Positions 43,401 through 52,143 of a stretch of DNA of 64,000 nucleotides are shown piece by piece. Every line of letters begins with the position of its first letter. Position 1 is the first letter of the stretch. This DNA is from Mangrovivirga halotolerans (GTDB lineage: Bacteria > Bacteroidota > Bacteroidia > Cytophagales > Cyclobacteriaceae). Under the pieces are notes generated by a model. It searched no databases, was not told where the DNA came from, and was given only the letters and a program-made list of their open reading frames with translations. Location: the NCBI RefSeq assembly GCF_026241165.1, contig NZ_JAPFQN010000002.1:1-64000 (forward strand), given 5' to 3'. Made by a program: the position numbers and the translations under genes.

Positions 43401-45478
43401 GTAGTAGTTCCAAATATAGAACCGCTTTGTGCTACTGCTAATCGGCCTGTTGGTTTTTTACCATCTGTTCCATTGAATTTTTTTAATACTGAAAAAGTAG
43501 AGCTTCCTAAATCAAATTTAAATATTGATCCTTGGTCAAGATTCGCACCCGTTTCACATACCCCATATAAAACCTCATTATCTATTGTAAGTCCAGATGG
43601 TTTACTACCCTCTGAAGCAGAAAAATCGTGAATTACGAAAGGCATCGACGAAGTACTAAGCGGATAAGGAAATCTTATTATTGTTCCATACCCATTAGAT
43701 CCACCTCCTGAAGTAACGGCATAATAATCACCGGTTACTGAAGATTGAATAACTCCACCTACCGGATATTGACCTGTGGGACCATCAAATTCCCACAATT
43801 TTTGATACTGTGATGTTGACGGGTTGAATGACCAGAATGTACCTAAATCATTCGATCCACCAGAATAATTCATTCCAACTATATTTCCATCGCGATCTTC
43901 AAGTAATTTCCCAACAACTTTGCTTGCATAAATAGAAGTGATTGCTTCTACTGAAGAAAAACCTGATGGGGTAAATGAAATCAAATAAGACCTTCCATTT
44001 GAATTACCAGAAGTAACAACATACATTTTACCATTGGAATGTTCTAAAATATCAGTATAAGTTTCCCTTAGTTCATTACCACCGAGTGTTATTAATTCCT
44101 GATAATCTGACCCATCTGAATTTATTGAGAAAATAACCCCTTTATCAAAATCGCCTCCTCTGAAAGTCGAACCATAATACCGGCCATCCGAAGCCTTTAC
44201 AATACTTGTCTGAAGGTCAAAACCACCTGTTTCAGGCAAATAAAACTCTGTGCTGATTGTTCCTGAAAAATTTGATTGCACAAATCCGCCATAAGGGTTG
44301 GCTATAACATTTTCCGATTGTTGAGTAAGTGGAATAATTAAAGTATTCAAAGATGTTTTAATGATATTACCTTTCGGTTTTGATCTACTGGATGTCGAAT
44401 TAAAATCGATCAATTTAGTATACCCGGTACCATCTTTATTTACCTTGTATAAAACTCCGGCATTGAAATTTCCTCCGGTAAAAGTTGTTCCTAAAATTTC
44501 AGTACTACTTAATTCTATTAATGACGAGGAAGGGTTGGAACCATTAGAAGCATTAAAAATCTTAAACACCTCAAACCCTGATCCATTTGGCTGTACTTTA
44601 AAAAAACTACCAGCATCATTATTTCCACCATTTTCTGTGGTTCCATAAATAATATTATCAGTACCTAATATCAATTTCGTGGAAGGATTGCTGGCATCAG
44701 CAGGCATATCAGCAATTACAGCCATCATGCTTCCATCTGTTTTTATTTTGAACAATGTCCCTGATCCATTTGCACCACCACTATAGGCAGTTCCATATAA
44801 AATCCCTCCGATTTCAATCATACCCGTACGAGGATTTGAACCTGTTAATGCATCATTGAAATTATGAATGACAGAATAACCAGTACCATCAGTATTAATT
44901 TTATAGATAACTCCATCAGAATTTGCTCCTCCTGACCGTGCTGTTCCATATAACACACCACTTGAAAGAAGTAATTGACCATTTGGGTTACTTCCATTTA
45001 TGTTTTCAAATTCGTGTAATACAGTAAAATCAGTACCGTCAATATCTATAGAATAGACTAGCCCGGAATTATTAGCTCCTCCATTCAATGTCACCCCATA
45101 AAGCCTGTCACCGGCTTCATTCAATAAAACCTGACCTGAAGGAGAACTTCCTTTACTAAAATGATGAAGAACTTCATAAGTTGCCCAATCCTTGGTAACT
45201 CTGAAAATAATTCCTTTGTCACCATTTCCACCTTCTTTAGTAATACCGTAATAATAATTATCTGTTCCTTCAGTAAGACCAAATTCTATTCCTCTTGGTG
45301 TGGATTGAAAGTTTTTGATAGATACCAATTTCTTATCACTACTACTGTATCTGAATATAGTCCCTCCTCCTTTACTCCCTGAGGCAGAGGTAGATCCAAC
45401 GAGCTTTACGTTTTGGCTATAAGTAAAAGAAGTGACACAAAAAGTTATAAGAAAGAAAAATAAATAATTCCTAAACAT
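40436..45478 (-). CDS. Giant T9SS-secreted GloVer/MBG repeat protein
   Basis: A 1680-residue surface or secreted protein with signal peptide MFRNYLFFFLITFCVTSFTYSQ. Residues about 30-720 hold roughly eleven GloVer-type units (pattern LYGTxxxGGANxxGxIFKIxxDGTGY), expected to form a beta-propeller-like structure. A cadherin-like block (about 745-850) is followed by seven MBG-type domains with the motif xxREYGxxNPxFxxxYxGF...SDAGxYPIxxSGGxDNNYxF...LTITKAxL, plus one divergent MBG copy, in about 945-1595. The last ~75 residues (SFKAWPNPTNGTITINIP...GTYLIRF...FKVVKY) are a type A T9SS sorting domain. Likely an adhesin or matrix protein; no catalytic motif is seen. It has its own terminator. Confidence 0.88.
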   Translation of the reverse strand: MFRNYLFFFLITFCVTSFTYSQNVKLVGSTSASGSKGGGTIFRYSSSDKKLVSIKNFQSTPRGIEFGLTEGTDNYYYGITKEGGNGDKGIIFRVTKDWATYEVLHHFSKGSSPSGQVLLNEAGDRLYGVTLNGGANNSGLVYSIDIDGTDFTVLHEFENINGSNPNGQLLLSSGVLYGTARSGGANSDGVIYKINTDGTGYSVIHNFNDALTGSNPRTGMIEIGGILYGTAYSGGANGSGTLFKIKTDGSMMAVIADMPADASNPSTKLILGTDNIIYGTTENGGNNDAGSFFKVQPNGSGFEVFKIFNASNGSNPSSSLIELSSTEILGTTFTGGNFNAGVLYKVNKDGTGYTKLIDFNSTSSRSKPKGNIIKTSLNTLIIPLTQQSENVIANPYGGFVQSNFSGTISTEFYLPETGGFDLQTSIVKASDGRYYGSTFRGGDFDKGVIFSINSDGSDYQELITLGGNELRETYTDILEHSNGKMYVVTSGNSNGRSYLISFTPSGFSSVEAITSIYASKVVGKLLEDRDGNIVGMNYSGGSNDLGTFWSFNPSTSQYQKLWEFDGPTGQYPVGGVIQSSVTGDYYAVTSGGGSNGYGTIIRFPYPLSTSSMPFVIHDFSASEGSKPSGLTIDNEVLYGVCETGANLDQGSIFKFDLGSSTFSVLKKFNGTDGKKPTGRLAVAQSGSIFGTTTEGGANDLGVIFKIETDGTGFNVESDLNQSSGGMPVNIQLLEDDFDGSPIQEKELVFTLKEDENITVSLYDYFFDEDPDASLVYSRVGGFDTNLFDNVAVLNGELTIDTRPDQFGTSVVEIQVEDTKGQSNIFQFTINVEPVADTPLFSNSETTYGQMSSAGLVAERAYDDGEEVKYFKINTINGGTLFLNDGVTPVTPGDFISVTEANKGFKFEPFAAGTGSVSIFASLSDNDSGIGGNEVTASINILKADVTITAKNITREYGDENPSISRANSYEIAGLVNGDNANVIDAYPNINYGATKFSNVGTYPITLSGGSDDNYNIIGNDGILTIIKAGLIVRADDKSKIYGELNPVFTYSFEGFKLSDTETELGGSGSLLTTAGQYSDVGVYPIKVSGFSSQNYELIYQDGNLTVTKRELTVQISNAEKTYGDPNPDFNLGFAGFAGSDSKSDIDNLPIASTTAVQSSDAGVYPVSLSGGSDNNYSFVLGGDAQLVINKAMLTVTIQDASKEYGEPNPVFSAVYSGFVLNQNSSVIDTEVTTSSAATESSDVGSYEITGANASDNNYEFTYVSGELTITKAPLTASVQDESREYGDVNPNWTITYNGFKNADDSNVIDQSPEVSLEQPGAEGYIPGTYRILIQGGADNNYYFDQYITGYLTITKAPLSVTAPTVSKVYGESVPSLALIYDGFKNNDSPSDLDLQPSLSSSITTNSDAGVYEVRVVPGNDRRYDMVYTNGGVTVEKAELTFKADNKSRGYNQPNPTFTYQISGFVLGQNQSVIDQMPQIGTEATQTSDAGTYPITFTGGVDNNYSFNFINGTLTITGISATIQFADLNQDYDGTPKTVRVFTNPSGISYDLKYTYNGEVIEEAIYPGTYTVSVTITEPNYDGFATAQLTINDVLSVGDDLETESFKAWPNPTNGTITINIPKTEWNSVRIYGIDGRESKLGAVSIYEDRVELNLESHNVGTYLIRFVGNEQSHEFKVVKY

Positions 45479-45616
45479 GAAAAAATAGGTTAAAAAGATT
45501 ATATATGGTTATACATTGATACCTTTAAGCAGAAAAAGGTAAACAGAAAAATGTTAAAATTTCCAGTATAAATTTAGCTTCGCTAATATTGCAAAACAAA
45601 ACCCTAATTTCAAATA

Positions 45617-46537
45617 ATGAGAGACCTTAGGATAATATTCATGGGAACTCCTGAATTTGCTGTTGCATCTCTTGAAGAACTCGTTGAAAATAAATTTAAT
45701 ATAGTAGCAGTAATCACCGCACCAGACAAACCAAAAGGAAGAGGGCGGAAACCGGCTCCTTCACCAGTTAAAGTCTGTGCTGAAAAGTATAATATTGATG
45801 TTCTTCAACCAACAAATTTAAAAGATGAAGAATTTCAGCAAACATTAAAGAGTTATAATGCAAACCTACAGATTGTAGTAGCTTTCAGAATGTTACCAGA
45901 ATCTGTCTGGTCAATGCCTGAATATGGTACTTTTAACCTTCATGCTTCACTTTTACCTAATTACCGAGGTGCTGCACCCATTAATTGGGCAATAATAAAT
46001 GGGGAAAAGGAAACGGGAGTAACTACTTTCTTCTTGCAACACGAAATAGATACCGGAAATATCCTCTACCAGGAAAAAGAACCCATTCATGAAGATGACA
46101 GTGTAGGCGACTTATATGAAAGATTGATGAAAAAAGGAGCTAAACTGGTGGTTAAAACTGCTGAAGCAATAAAAATTGAAAACGAAAAGCCAATACCCCA
46201 AAATACCGTTGGCATTCAAATAAAAAAAGCTCCCAAAATCTTTAAGGAAACCTGTGAAATTGATTGGAGTAAACCAGCAGATGAAGTTTATAATTTTATA
46301 AGAGGATTATCGCCTTATCCTGCGGCCTGGACAATTCTTAGGGATAAGAATTTTAAAATTTTTAAAACGAGTAAATCAGAAGATTTTTCAGATGGAGATC
46401 CGGGAACTATCGATACTGATAATAAAACATATTTGAAAATTAATTGTAGTGATAAAAAGTTAATAATCGAGGAACTACAGGCTGCCGGAAAAAAGAGAAT
46501 GACCACTGAAGAATTGTTGAGAGGATATAATTTCTGA
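45617..46537 (+). CDS. fmt: Methionyl-tRNA formyltransferase
   Basis: Formylates initiator Met-tRNA with 10-formyl-tetrahydrofolate. The 306-residue protein starts LRIIFMGTPEFAVASLEELV. It contains the formyl-transfer motif FNLHASLLPNYRGAAPINWAIINGE, with the catalytic Asn/His/Asp arrangement continued in GVTTFFLQHEIDTGNIL. The C-terminal tRNA-binding domain (YNFIRGLSPYPAAWT) is also present. folA starts 2 bp after its stop; the pairing is sensible because DHFR regenerates tetrahydrofolate for formyl donors. Confidence 0.96.
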   Translation: MRDLRIIFMGTPEFAVASLEELVENKFNIVAVITAPDKPKGRGRKPAPSPVKVCAEKYNIDVLQPTNLKDEEFQQTLKSYNANLQIVVAFRMLPESVWSMPEYGTFNLHASLLPNYRGAAPINWAIINGEKETGVTTFFLQHEIDTGNILYQEKEPIHEDDSVGDLYERLMKKGAKLVVKTAEAIKIENEKPIPQNTVGIQIKKAPKIFKETCEIDWSKPADEVYNFIRGLSPYPAAWTILRDKNFKIFKTSKSEDFSDGDPGTIDTDNKTYLKINCSDKKLIIEELQAAGKKRMTTEELLRGYNF

Positions 46538-46539
46538 TT

Positions 46540-47043
46540 ATGAGAATAAGTATGATAGCTGCCAAAAGCGAAAACAACGTTATTGGTAAAGATAATGACC
46601 TTATTTGGCACATGCCTGGTGACATGAATTATTTTAAAGCTGTTACAAGGAAAAGGTGCATAATTATGGGGCGTAAAAATTATGAATCTTTACCTGAGAA
46701 TTTTCGTCCATTACCAGGAAGGACTAACATTATTATGTCCAGAAATACTGAATATAAAGCACCCGGATGTATAGTTGTTAATTCTGCTGAAAAGGCTCTT
46801 ATAGAAGCAGAAAAAACAGGTGAATCGGAAGTTTTCATAATTGGTGGAGAACATATCTATAGGCAGTTCCTGGGAGATGCAGATAAAATATATCTTACTG
46901 AAATAAAAGAAACTTTCGATGGTGATGCATTTTTTCCGGAAATAGATAAAAATATGTTTAAAGAAGTATCCCGAATAAAAATACCTGCAGATGAAAAAAA
47001 TCCGCATGATTACCATTTTACTGTCCTCATTAATAATAAGTAA
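46540..47043 (+). CDS. folA: Dihydrofolate reductase
   Basis: Reduces dihydrofolate to tetrahydrofolate with NADPH. The 167-residue protein carries ISMIAAKSENNVIGKDNDLIWHMPGDMNYFK, where WHMPGD holds the active-site acid. MGRKNYESLP (NADPH-binding), RTNIIMSRN and VFIIGGEHIYRQFL (the GG motif) follow. It starts 2 bp after the fmt stop, so the two form an operon. Confidence 0.96.
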   Translation: MRISMIAAKSENNVIGKDNDLIWHMPGDMNYFKAVTRKRCIIMGRKNYESLPENFRPLPGRTNIIMSRNTEYKAPGCIVVNSAEKALIEAEKTGESEVFIIGGEHIYRQFLGDADKIYLTEIKETFDGDAFFPEIDKNMFKEVSRIKIPADEKNPHDYHFTVLINNK

Positions 47044-47121
47044 GTTTAATTGAGAAATCAAGTTTTTTTCACAGCCAGTTTTCTTCAGGAATCTTTAATT
47101 TTGGAGTAAATTGACTATTTA

Positions 47122-50100
47122 GTGAAAAGAGACTTATTCATATTATTTTTTATTGTCGCGTTTAACTTAACTGCCCAAAAGGCTGAGCCGTTGATCGCGG
47201 ATGATATTATTGTAGTCAAGCTAAAAAGCAGCCCCTCTCCGGATGCTATTAATAGCAGGATTAATGAATCTCAAGTAATTAATAACATCCTGAAAATTGA
47301 AAAGGTAAATGGGTATACCAAACCATTTGAAAGAGCATCACATAGTCGAGCCCGAACCAACAAAGACAATATCCTTTCATCATTCGTATACCTGAAAATA
47401 GACAAAGATGCATCACCTGAAAAATTAATTGAAAGATTAAATAAAATGAACGGTATTGCATATGCAGAACCTTTTTACCTGATGCAACCCTTGTATACAC
47501 CAGATGACCCCGAAGCAGATCCATCCTCAGGAAAGTTAACATATCTGCAAACTATAAATGCTTATCAGGCCTGGAGTCATGAACAAGGTGACAATAATGT
47601 GTATGTTGGTATTTTAGATAGTGGAGTTGATATGGATCACCCTGATTTGGCTGGCAATATTAAAGTCAATCATAACGATCCTATAAATGGAATTGATGAT
47701 GATGGGGATGGACTCATCGACAATTACAGAGGTTACGATTTTTCAAATGATGACAATCAACCCGAAGCAGATAAAAGTTCGCATGGAACGTCTGTAACAG
47801 GTGTCGGTTTTTCAGTAACAGATAATAATTTAGGATTAGCCGGTGTAGGGTTTAATACCAAATACATCCCATATAAAATATTTACTTCACAATCCAACTT
47901 TTTCTATCGGGGTTATGAAGCAATGGTTTTCGCTGCTGAAAATGGATGTAAAGTATTAAATCTTAGTTGGGGCGCTCCAAATGCCAGAAGTAAATATGTT
48001 GAGGATATAATTAATTATATAGTTTTAGAACTCGATGTAGTAGTTGTGGCAGCAGCGGGCAATACCCACGGTGAATATGATTTTTACCCTGCTTCATACA
48101 CAAACGTATTATCGGTTGGTTCTACTAATTATAAAGATGAAAAAGCTGATTTCGCATCATACAGTCCCTTTATTGATATAATGGCACCAGGTAAATCCAT
48201 TTATGTTACAGGAAATAATGACTTTAAATATTATTCTCAGGGAACAAGTCTTTCCACTGCCATGGTTTCGGCTACAGCTGCTTTGATAAGAGCAAGATAC
48301 CCTGATTTAACAGCGTTACAGGTGATGGAACGTATAAGAGTAACTGCTGATGACATTTATCAAATTGAAACCAATAAACCTTATACCGGAAAATTAGGAC
48401 ATGGTCGATTAAATGTAGGAAAAGCATTGCTCGACTATACCACTCCATCTTTAAGAATGATTAAAATGATTTATCATTCAAAATCTGGTAAACATGCTTT
48501 TTATGGAGATTCATTAATGATTGAGACCACCATATCCAACCTATTAAGCACTTCTTCTAACGCTAAAGCTATTCTGAGATCAAACAGCCCTTATGTTACA
48601 ATAATTGACTCCATTTTTAATATCGGCAGTCTTTCAACCAATAAATGGAAAGTCAATAGCGATAATCCGTTTAAGATTTACATCGATCCTTCTACACCTC
48701 CTAAACAACAGCTGAGATTCACTTTGCATTTTTCAGATAATGACTATACTGCATCTCAAACCTTTGATATTTTTACTGAACCAGACTTCTTTGAGATAGA
48801 AGGGAAAAATCTCAAAATGACTGTAGGTTCTTCCGGTTCATTGGCTTTTACATCTGACTCTCTTAAAAATGGGATTGGGTTAATATACAATGATTCAATT
48901 ATTTCAAGAAGTTTAGGACTCTTTTACTTTCACTCCTCAGATTCAGCGGATAATAGTTTCCTTTCTTTCAAACAACCAATCCATTCCAAAGATTTTGTTG
49001 CTGACAGATTCTTAAAAAAAATTGAAAGGTCTCAAACTGATTATGATGAAATCACCAGCAGATTTAAAAAACCTTCAGACAATATCAGAATAGAACAACA
49101 CTTGTTTGCAGATAACATTGATACAGATGCTGATTTTATCATTCTGGAATACAACATATTCAACGAAGGTCCCGAACCTGTTAATGATTTTTACCTATCC
49201 TTGTTATCAGACTATTCCATAATTGAAGATACTTCCAACAGGCTATTTACCAATGAAGAAAACAAATTAACCTATGCGGTAGATTCCAATAATAAAATTT
49301 TTGCTGGCATTTCATTGATCAGCAAAGATCAATTCATAAGTCGAGGAATAGATTTAGCTGATCTGAATGGAAATATATCAGATGTGAATTCAACATTCAC
49401 CAAAATAGATAAAGCAGACTATATAACTAACTTAGCAAAAAATGCTGCCGGGCTAAATGGGAATGGAAATAACATTGCTGCATTTACAGGAACAAAAATC
49501 TCAAAAATAAACCCAGGAGAACTTAAGAAAATAGTTTTTGTTTTAACTGCCGGAAATTCATTAAACAACTTAAACAATAATTTACTCGCTGCTACTCAAG
49601 CCTATCAGGAAATCTTACAAAATCCGCAGACAGAATACTACCAAACTATTTGTAAAGGTGAAGATGTAGAAATCACGCCGGGAATTGGATCTTTTAACTT
49701 TTATTCTGACCCCTCAGGTATAAATAAAATTGCAGAAGGAACCTCTCTTTTAATAGAAGCGCTTCAAACCGACACGACCATTTACTATAATAGTTATGAT
49801 AGCATAGGGATGGGAATTATCAAAACTGCATCTATTGGCATAGATATACCCCGGGATACTTTTTCAATTTCTGAAAATCCATTATACTTAAGCGAATCCT
49901 CTGATAGCACTGCTATTTTTAAAGCCTATCCTGACAAAGCAAAATCATATTTATGGGATTTTGGAAACGGATTAACTTCTTCAAATCAAAAAGAAGTAGT
50001 TAAATATAATCAAAAAGGCATTTATCCTATCTCTCTGGTAATAGAAAGTCCTTATGGATGCATGAATGAATTTAGCAGTAATCTTGAGGTTATAACCAGA

Positions 50101-51315
50101 CCATATAAAGCAGACATCGGTACTACATATTATAATATATGCAAAAATGAAGATCTGCAAATCAAGATTGATACTGAAGAAACCCTGTATTTCTTCACAA
50201 ATCCTGAAATGAACGAACTCATTACATCTGGAAATGAACTAATTGTCGCTAATGTTAACCAGGATACTTCAATTTTTATTTCCAGAAGAGAAAATAACAT
50301 ATATTCAGAACCGGTTGAAATCATTATAAACGTAGGAGAGGCAAATGCAGATTTTTATTTTTCCCATGATCCTTCTCCTTTTTCTGGGCTATCAATTATA
50401 CTGAAAGCCAAAGAAAAATCCCATCTATCTTATGATTGGAATATTAATGGAGAATTGCTTTCTGAATCCATTGATGTTCGATATGTACTTCAAAATTCTG
50501 AGAATCATTATTTTGAACTAAAAGTAGTTGACTCAACAGGTTGTACTGGGATTTTACAAAAAAACCTGATTCCCAAAGAACTTGATGTGACAATTAAGGA
50601 TACCATCGCAATATGTCATGATGCTCAAGAAATAGAAATAATACCTGAAGATCAAGGTGTTTATCTTTTTTACGCTGATAATGAATTGAATAACTTAATT
50701 CAAAAAGGCAGAAGCTATATACATAACATCAATTCAGAAATTGATTCTGTTTTTATAGTCAATTTTACTGAATTCAGTATTAACACACCTAAAAAAGTCA
50801 TTTTACAAAAATCACAGGATAAAAAACCTGTAATCATTGCAGATACCCAGACAATAAACCTGAACATTGAAAAAACAGTCAATCTTCGATGTGATAATAA
50901 CAATTTCATAAACTATCGTTGGTTTCTACCGAATGAGGCTATTTCTACAGGATCACAAACAGAGTACTCTTTTAGAGATACAGGGCAGTTTTTATTCACC
51001 CTTGTCGCCACAGATAGTGCTGGATGCGATCATTATAGTGATATTACTGTTGAAGTAATTAATGAACCCTTATTAGGAATAATTGACACTATTTCCAGTT
51101 CAGTAAAAGTCTATCCTAATCCAGCCTATGATAAATTAAATATCGATAGTGAATCAACAATTAGTGAATGGAAAATTGTTGAAGCTAGTGGTAAAATCCT
51201 CACAAAAGGATATGGAAACCAAATTAACATATCTTCCCTAGCAGCAGGGACTTATTATTTGATATTAATCGATTCAAATCAAAATAAAAAAGCACTACCA
51301 TTCATAAAGAAATAG
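47122..51315 (+). CDS. T9SS-secreted subtilisin-like (S8) serine protease
   Basis: A 1397-residue secreted protease starting at GTG (47122) with signal peptide KRDLFILFFIVAFNLTA. A propeptide-like region (about 27-120) is followed by the S8 domain, with catalytic Asp166 (VGILDSGVD), His221 (SSHGTSVTG), oxyanion Asn314 (AAGN) and Ser376 (QGTSLSTAMVSA), all intact. About 900 residues of beta-sandwich regions follow, including a PKD-like module (YLWDFGNGLTSSNQ...YNQKGIYPISLVIESPYGC) and a second one near DYDWNINGE. The end is a type A T9SS sorting domain (VKVYPNPAYDKLNIDS...AAGTYYLILI). It probably degrades extracellular protein. The domain between 430 and 900 was not identified. Confidence 0.93.
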   Translation: MKRDLFILFFIVAFNLTAQKAEPLIADDIIVVKLKSSPSPDAINSRINESQVINNILKIEKVNGYTKPFERASHSRARTNKDNILSSFVYLKIDKDASPEKLIERLNKMNGIAYAEPFYLMQPLYTPDDPEADPSSGKLTYLQTINAYQAWSHEQGDNNVYVGILDSGVDMDHPDLAGNIKVNHNDPINGIDDDGDGLIDNYRGYDFSNDDNQPEADKSSHGTSVTGVGFSVTDNNLGLAGVGFNTKYIPYKIFTSQSNFFYRGYEAMVFAAENGCKVLNLSWGAPNARSKYVEDIINYIVLELDVVVVAAAGNTHGEYDFYPASYTNVLSVGSTNYKDEKADFASYSPFIDIMAPGKSIYVTGNNDFKYYSQGTSLSTAMVSATAALIRARYPDLTALQVMERIRVTADDIYQIETNKPYTGKLGHGRLNVGKALLDYTTPSLRMIKMIYHSKSGKHAFYGDSLMIETTISNLLSTSSNAKAILRSNSPYVTIIDSIFNIGSLSTNKWKVNSDNPFKIYIDPSTPPKQQLRFTLHFSDNDYTASQTFDIFTEPDFFEIEGKNLKMTVGSSGSLAFTSDSLKNGIGLIYNDSIISRSLGLFYFHSSDSADNSFLSFKQPIHSKDFVADRFLKKIERSQTDYDEITSRFKKPSDNIRIEQHLFADNIDTDADFIILEYNIFNEGPEPVNDFYLSLLSDYSIIEDTSNRLFTNEENKLTYAVDSNNKIFAGISLISKDQFISRGIDLADLNGNISDVNSTFTKIDKADYITNLAKNAAGLNGNGNNIAAFTGTKISKINPGELKKIVFVLTAGNSLNNLNNNLLAATQAYQEILQNPQTEYYQTICKGEDVEITPGIGSFNFYSDPSGINKIAEGTSLLIEALQTDTTIYYNSYDSIGMGIIKTASIGIDIPRDTFSISENPLYLSESSDSTAIFKAYPDKAKSYLWDFGNGLTSSNQKEVVKYNQKGIYPISLVIESPYGCMNEFSSNLEVITRPYKADIGTTYYNICKNEDLQIKIDTEETLYFFTNPEMNELITSGNELIVANVNQDTSIFISRRENNIYSEPVEIIINVGEANADFYFSHDPSPFSGLSIILKAKEKSHLSYDWNINGELLSESIDVRYVLQNSENHYFELKVVDSTGCTGILQKNLIPKELDVTIKDTIAICHDAQEIEIIPEDQGVYLFYADNELNNLIQKGRSYIHNINSEIDSVFIVNFTEFSINTPKKVILQKSQDKKPVIIADTQTINLNIEKTVNLRCDNNNFINYRWFLPNEAISTGSQTEYSFRDTGQFLFTLVATDSAGCDHYSDITVEVINEPLLGIIDTISSSVKVYPNPAYDKLNIDSESTISEWKIVEASGKILTKGYGNQINISSLAAGTYYLILIDSNQNKKALPFIKK

Positions 51316-51322
51316 CAGTGCT
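51291..51322 (-). terminator. Putative terminator of the DUF4197 gene inside the protease gene end
   Basis: AGCACT (51291-51296) and AGTGCT (51317-51322) pair across a 20-nt loop. On the minus strand the stem is followed by TTTTTTATTTT. The hairpin spans the last codons and stop of the + gene. The stem is short. Confidence 0.5.
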
Positions 51323-51341
51323 CCTTTTATAAGATGATTTA

Positions 51342-52064
51342 TTATTGCTGTGAAAAAACTCTTTTCATGAGGTCTGTTGTACGAGCTATCGGGTTTTCCC
51401 GAATATTAGCTTCTTCTTTTCTTATCAATTCAAATAAACCATCAATGGCCTTTTCAGTAACATATTTATCAAGATTTACCTCAACAGGCTCTACAAAAGG
51501 AATTTTATTATATGCAGTAGCTACATCACTATAATATTTAGTAGCATTAACATCTTCTAGTGAATTGTGAATCGGGGGCTGAAATTTACCCACCAACTGA
51601 TCGTAAGTAGTTCGACGTAAATATTTGGTCGCTGCATCATCCTCTCCTTTTAAAATATTCCATGCATCTTGAATGGTCATTGAGGTTATTGCATTGATAA
51701 AAATAGGTTTAGCTTCTATAGCAGCTTTTTCTGCGGCTCTATTCATAGAAAGAATAAAGTCATCAACTGGTTTATCCAAACCTATACTTCTCAACCTGGT
51801 CTCTACTTTTTCTATTTCATCTGGAAATGGAATTTTAATAAGCGGATTTCCAAAATAACCATTTAACTCCGAAGCCTCTTCAGTTCCTTTTATAGTTCCT
51901 TGTTTCAGAGCCTGCTTTAAAGCTTTAGACACATCTTCAGATGTCAATCCGGTCCCTGAACTCCCAATGGCATCATTTACTGAATCCATAGTCTGCTGAA
52001 TTTGAGCAGTAGTACAGGCAGTAAATACAAAAACAAACAAGTATAATAATCTATTCTTTCTCAT
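51342..52064 (-). CDS. DUF4197 lipoprotein
   Basis: A 240-residue protein with lipoprotein signal MRKNRLLYLFVFVFTAC. The DUF4197 pattern is present: LTSEDVSKALKQALKQGTIKGTEEASELNGYFGNPLIKIPFPDEIEKVETRLRSIGLDKPVDDFILSMNRAAEKAAIEAKPIFINAITSMTIQDAWNILKG. The domain is alpha-helical, conserved in Bacteroidota and Proteobacteria, and has no known function. It is divergent from cinA, with an 80-bp intergenic region. Confidence 0.85.
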   Translation of the reverse strand: MRKNRLLYLFVFVFTACTTAQIQQTMDSVNDAIGSSGTGLTSEDVSKALKQALKQGTIKGTEEASELNGYFGNPLIKIPFPDEIEKVETRLRSIGLDKPVDDFILSMNRAAEKAAIEAKPIFINAITSMTIQDAWNILKGEDDAATKYLRRTTYDQLVGKFQPPIHNSLEDVNATKYYSDVATAYNKIPFVEPVEVNLDKYVTEKAIDGLFELIRKEEANIRENPIARTTDLMKRVFSQQ

Positions 52065-52143
52065 GTGATTAAAAAATTGTGTTCTAATAATAAGAATAAC
52101 TTAAATTCGAATTTAATTAAATTATTGTATCAACAACCATACC

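Noticed and set aside
47044-47121. Weak hairpin plus T-run after folA as a terminator
   Set aside because: Only a 4-bp stem (TTGA/TCAA) precedes the seven T; too weak to list.
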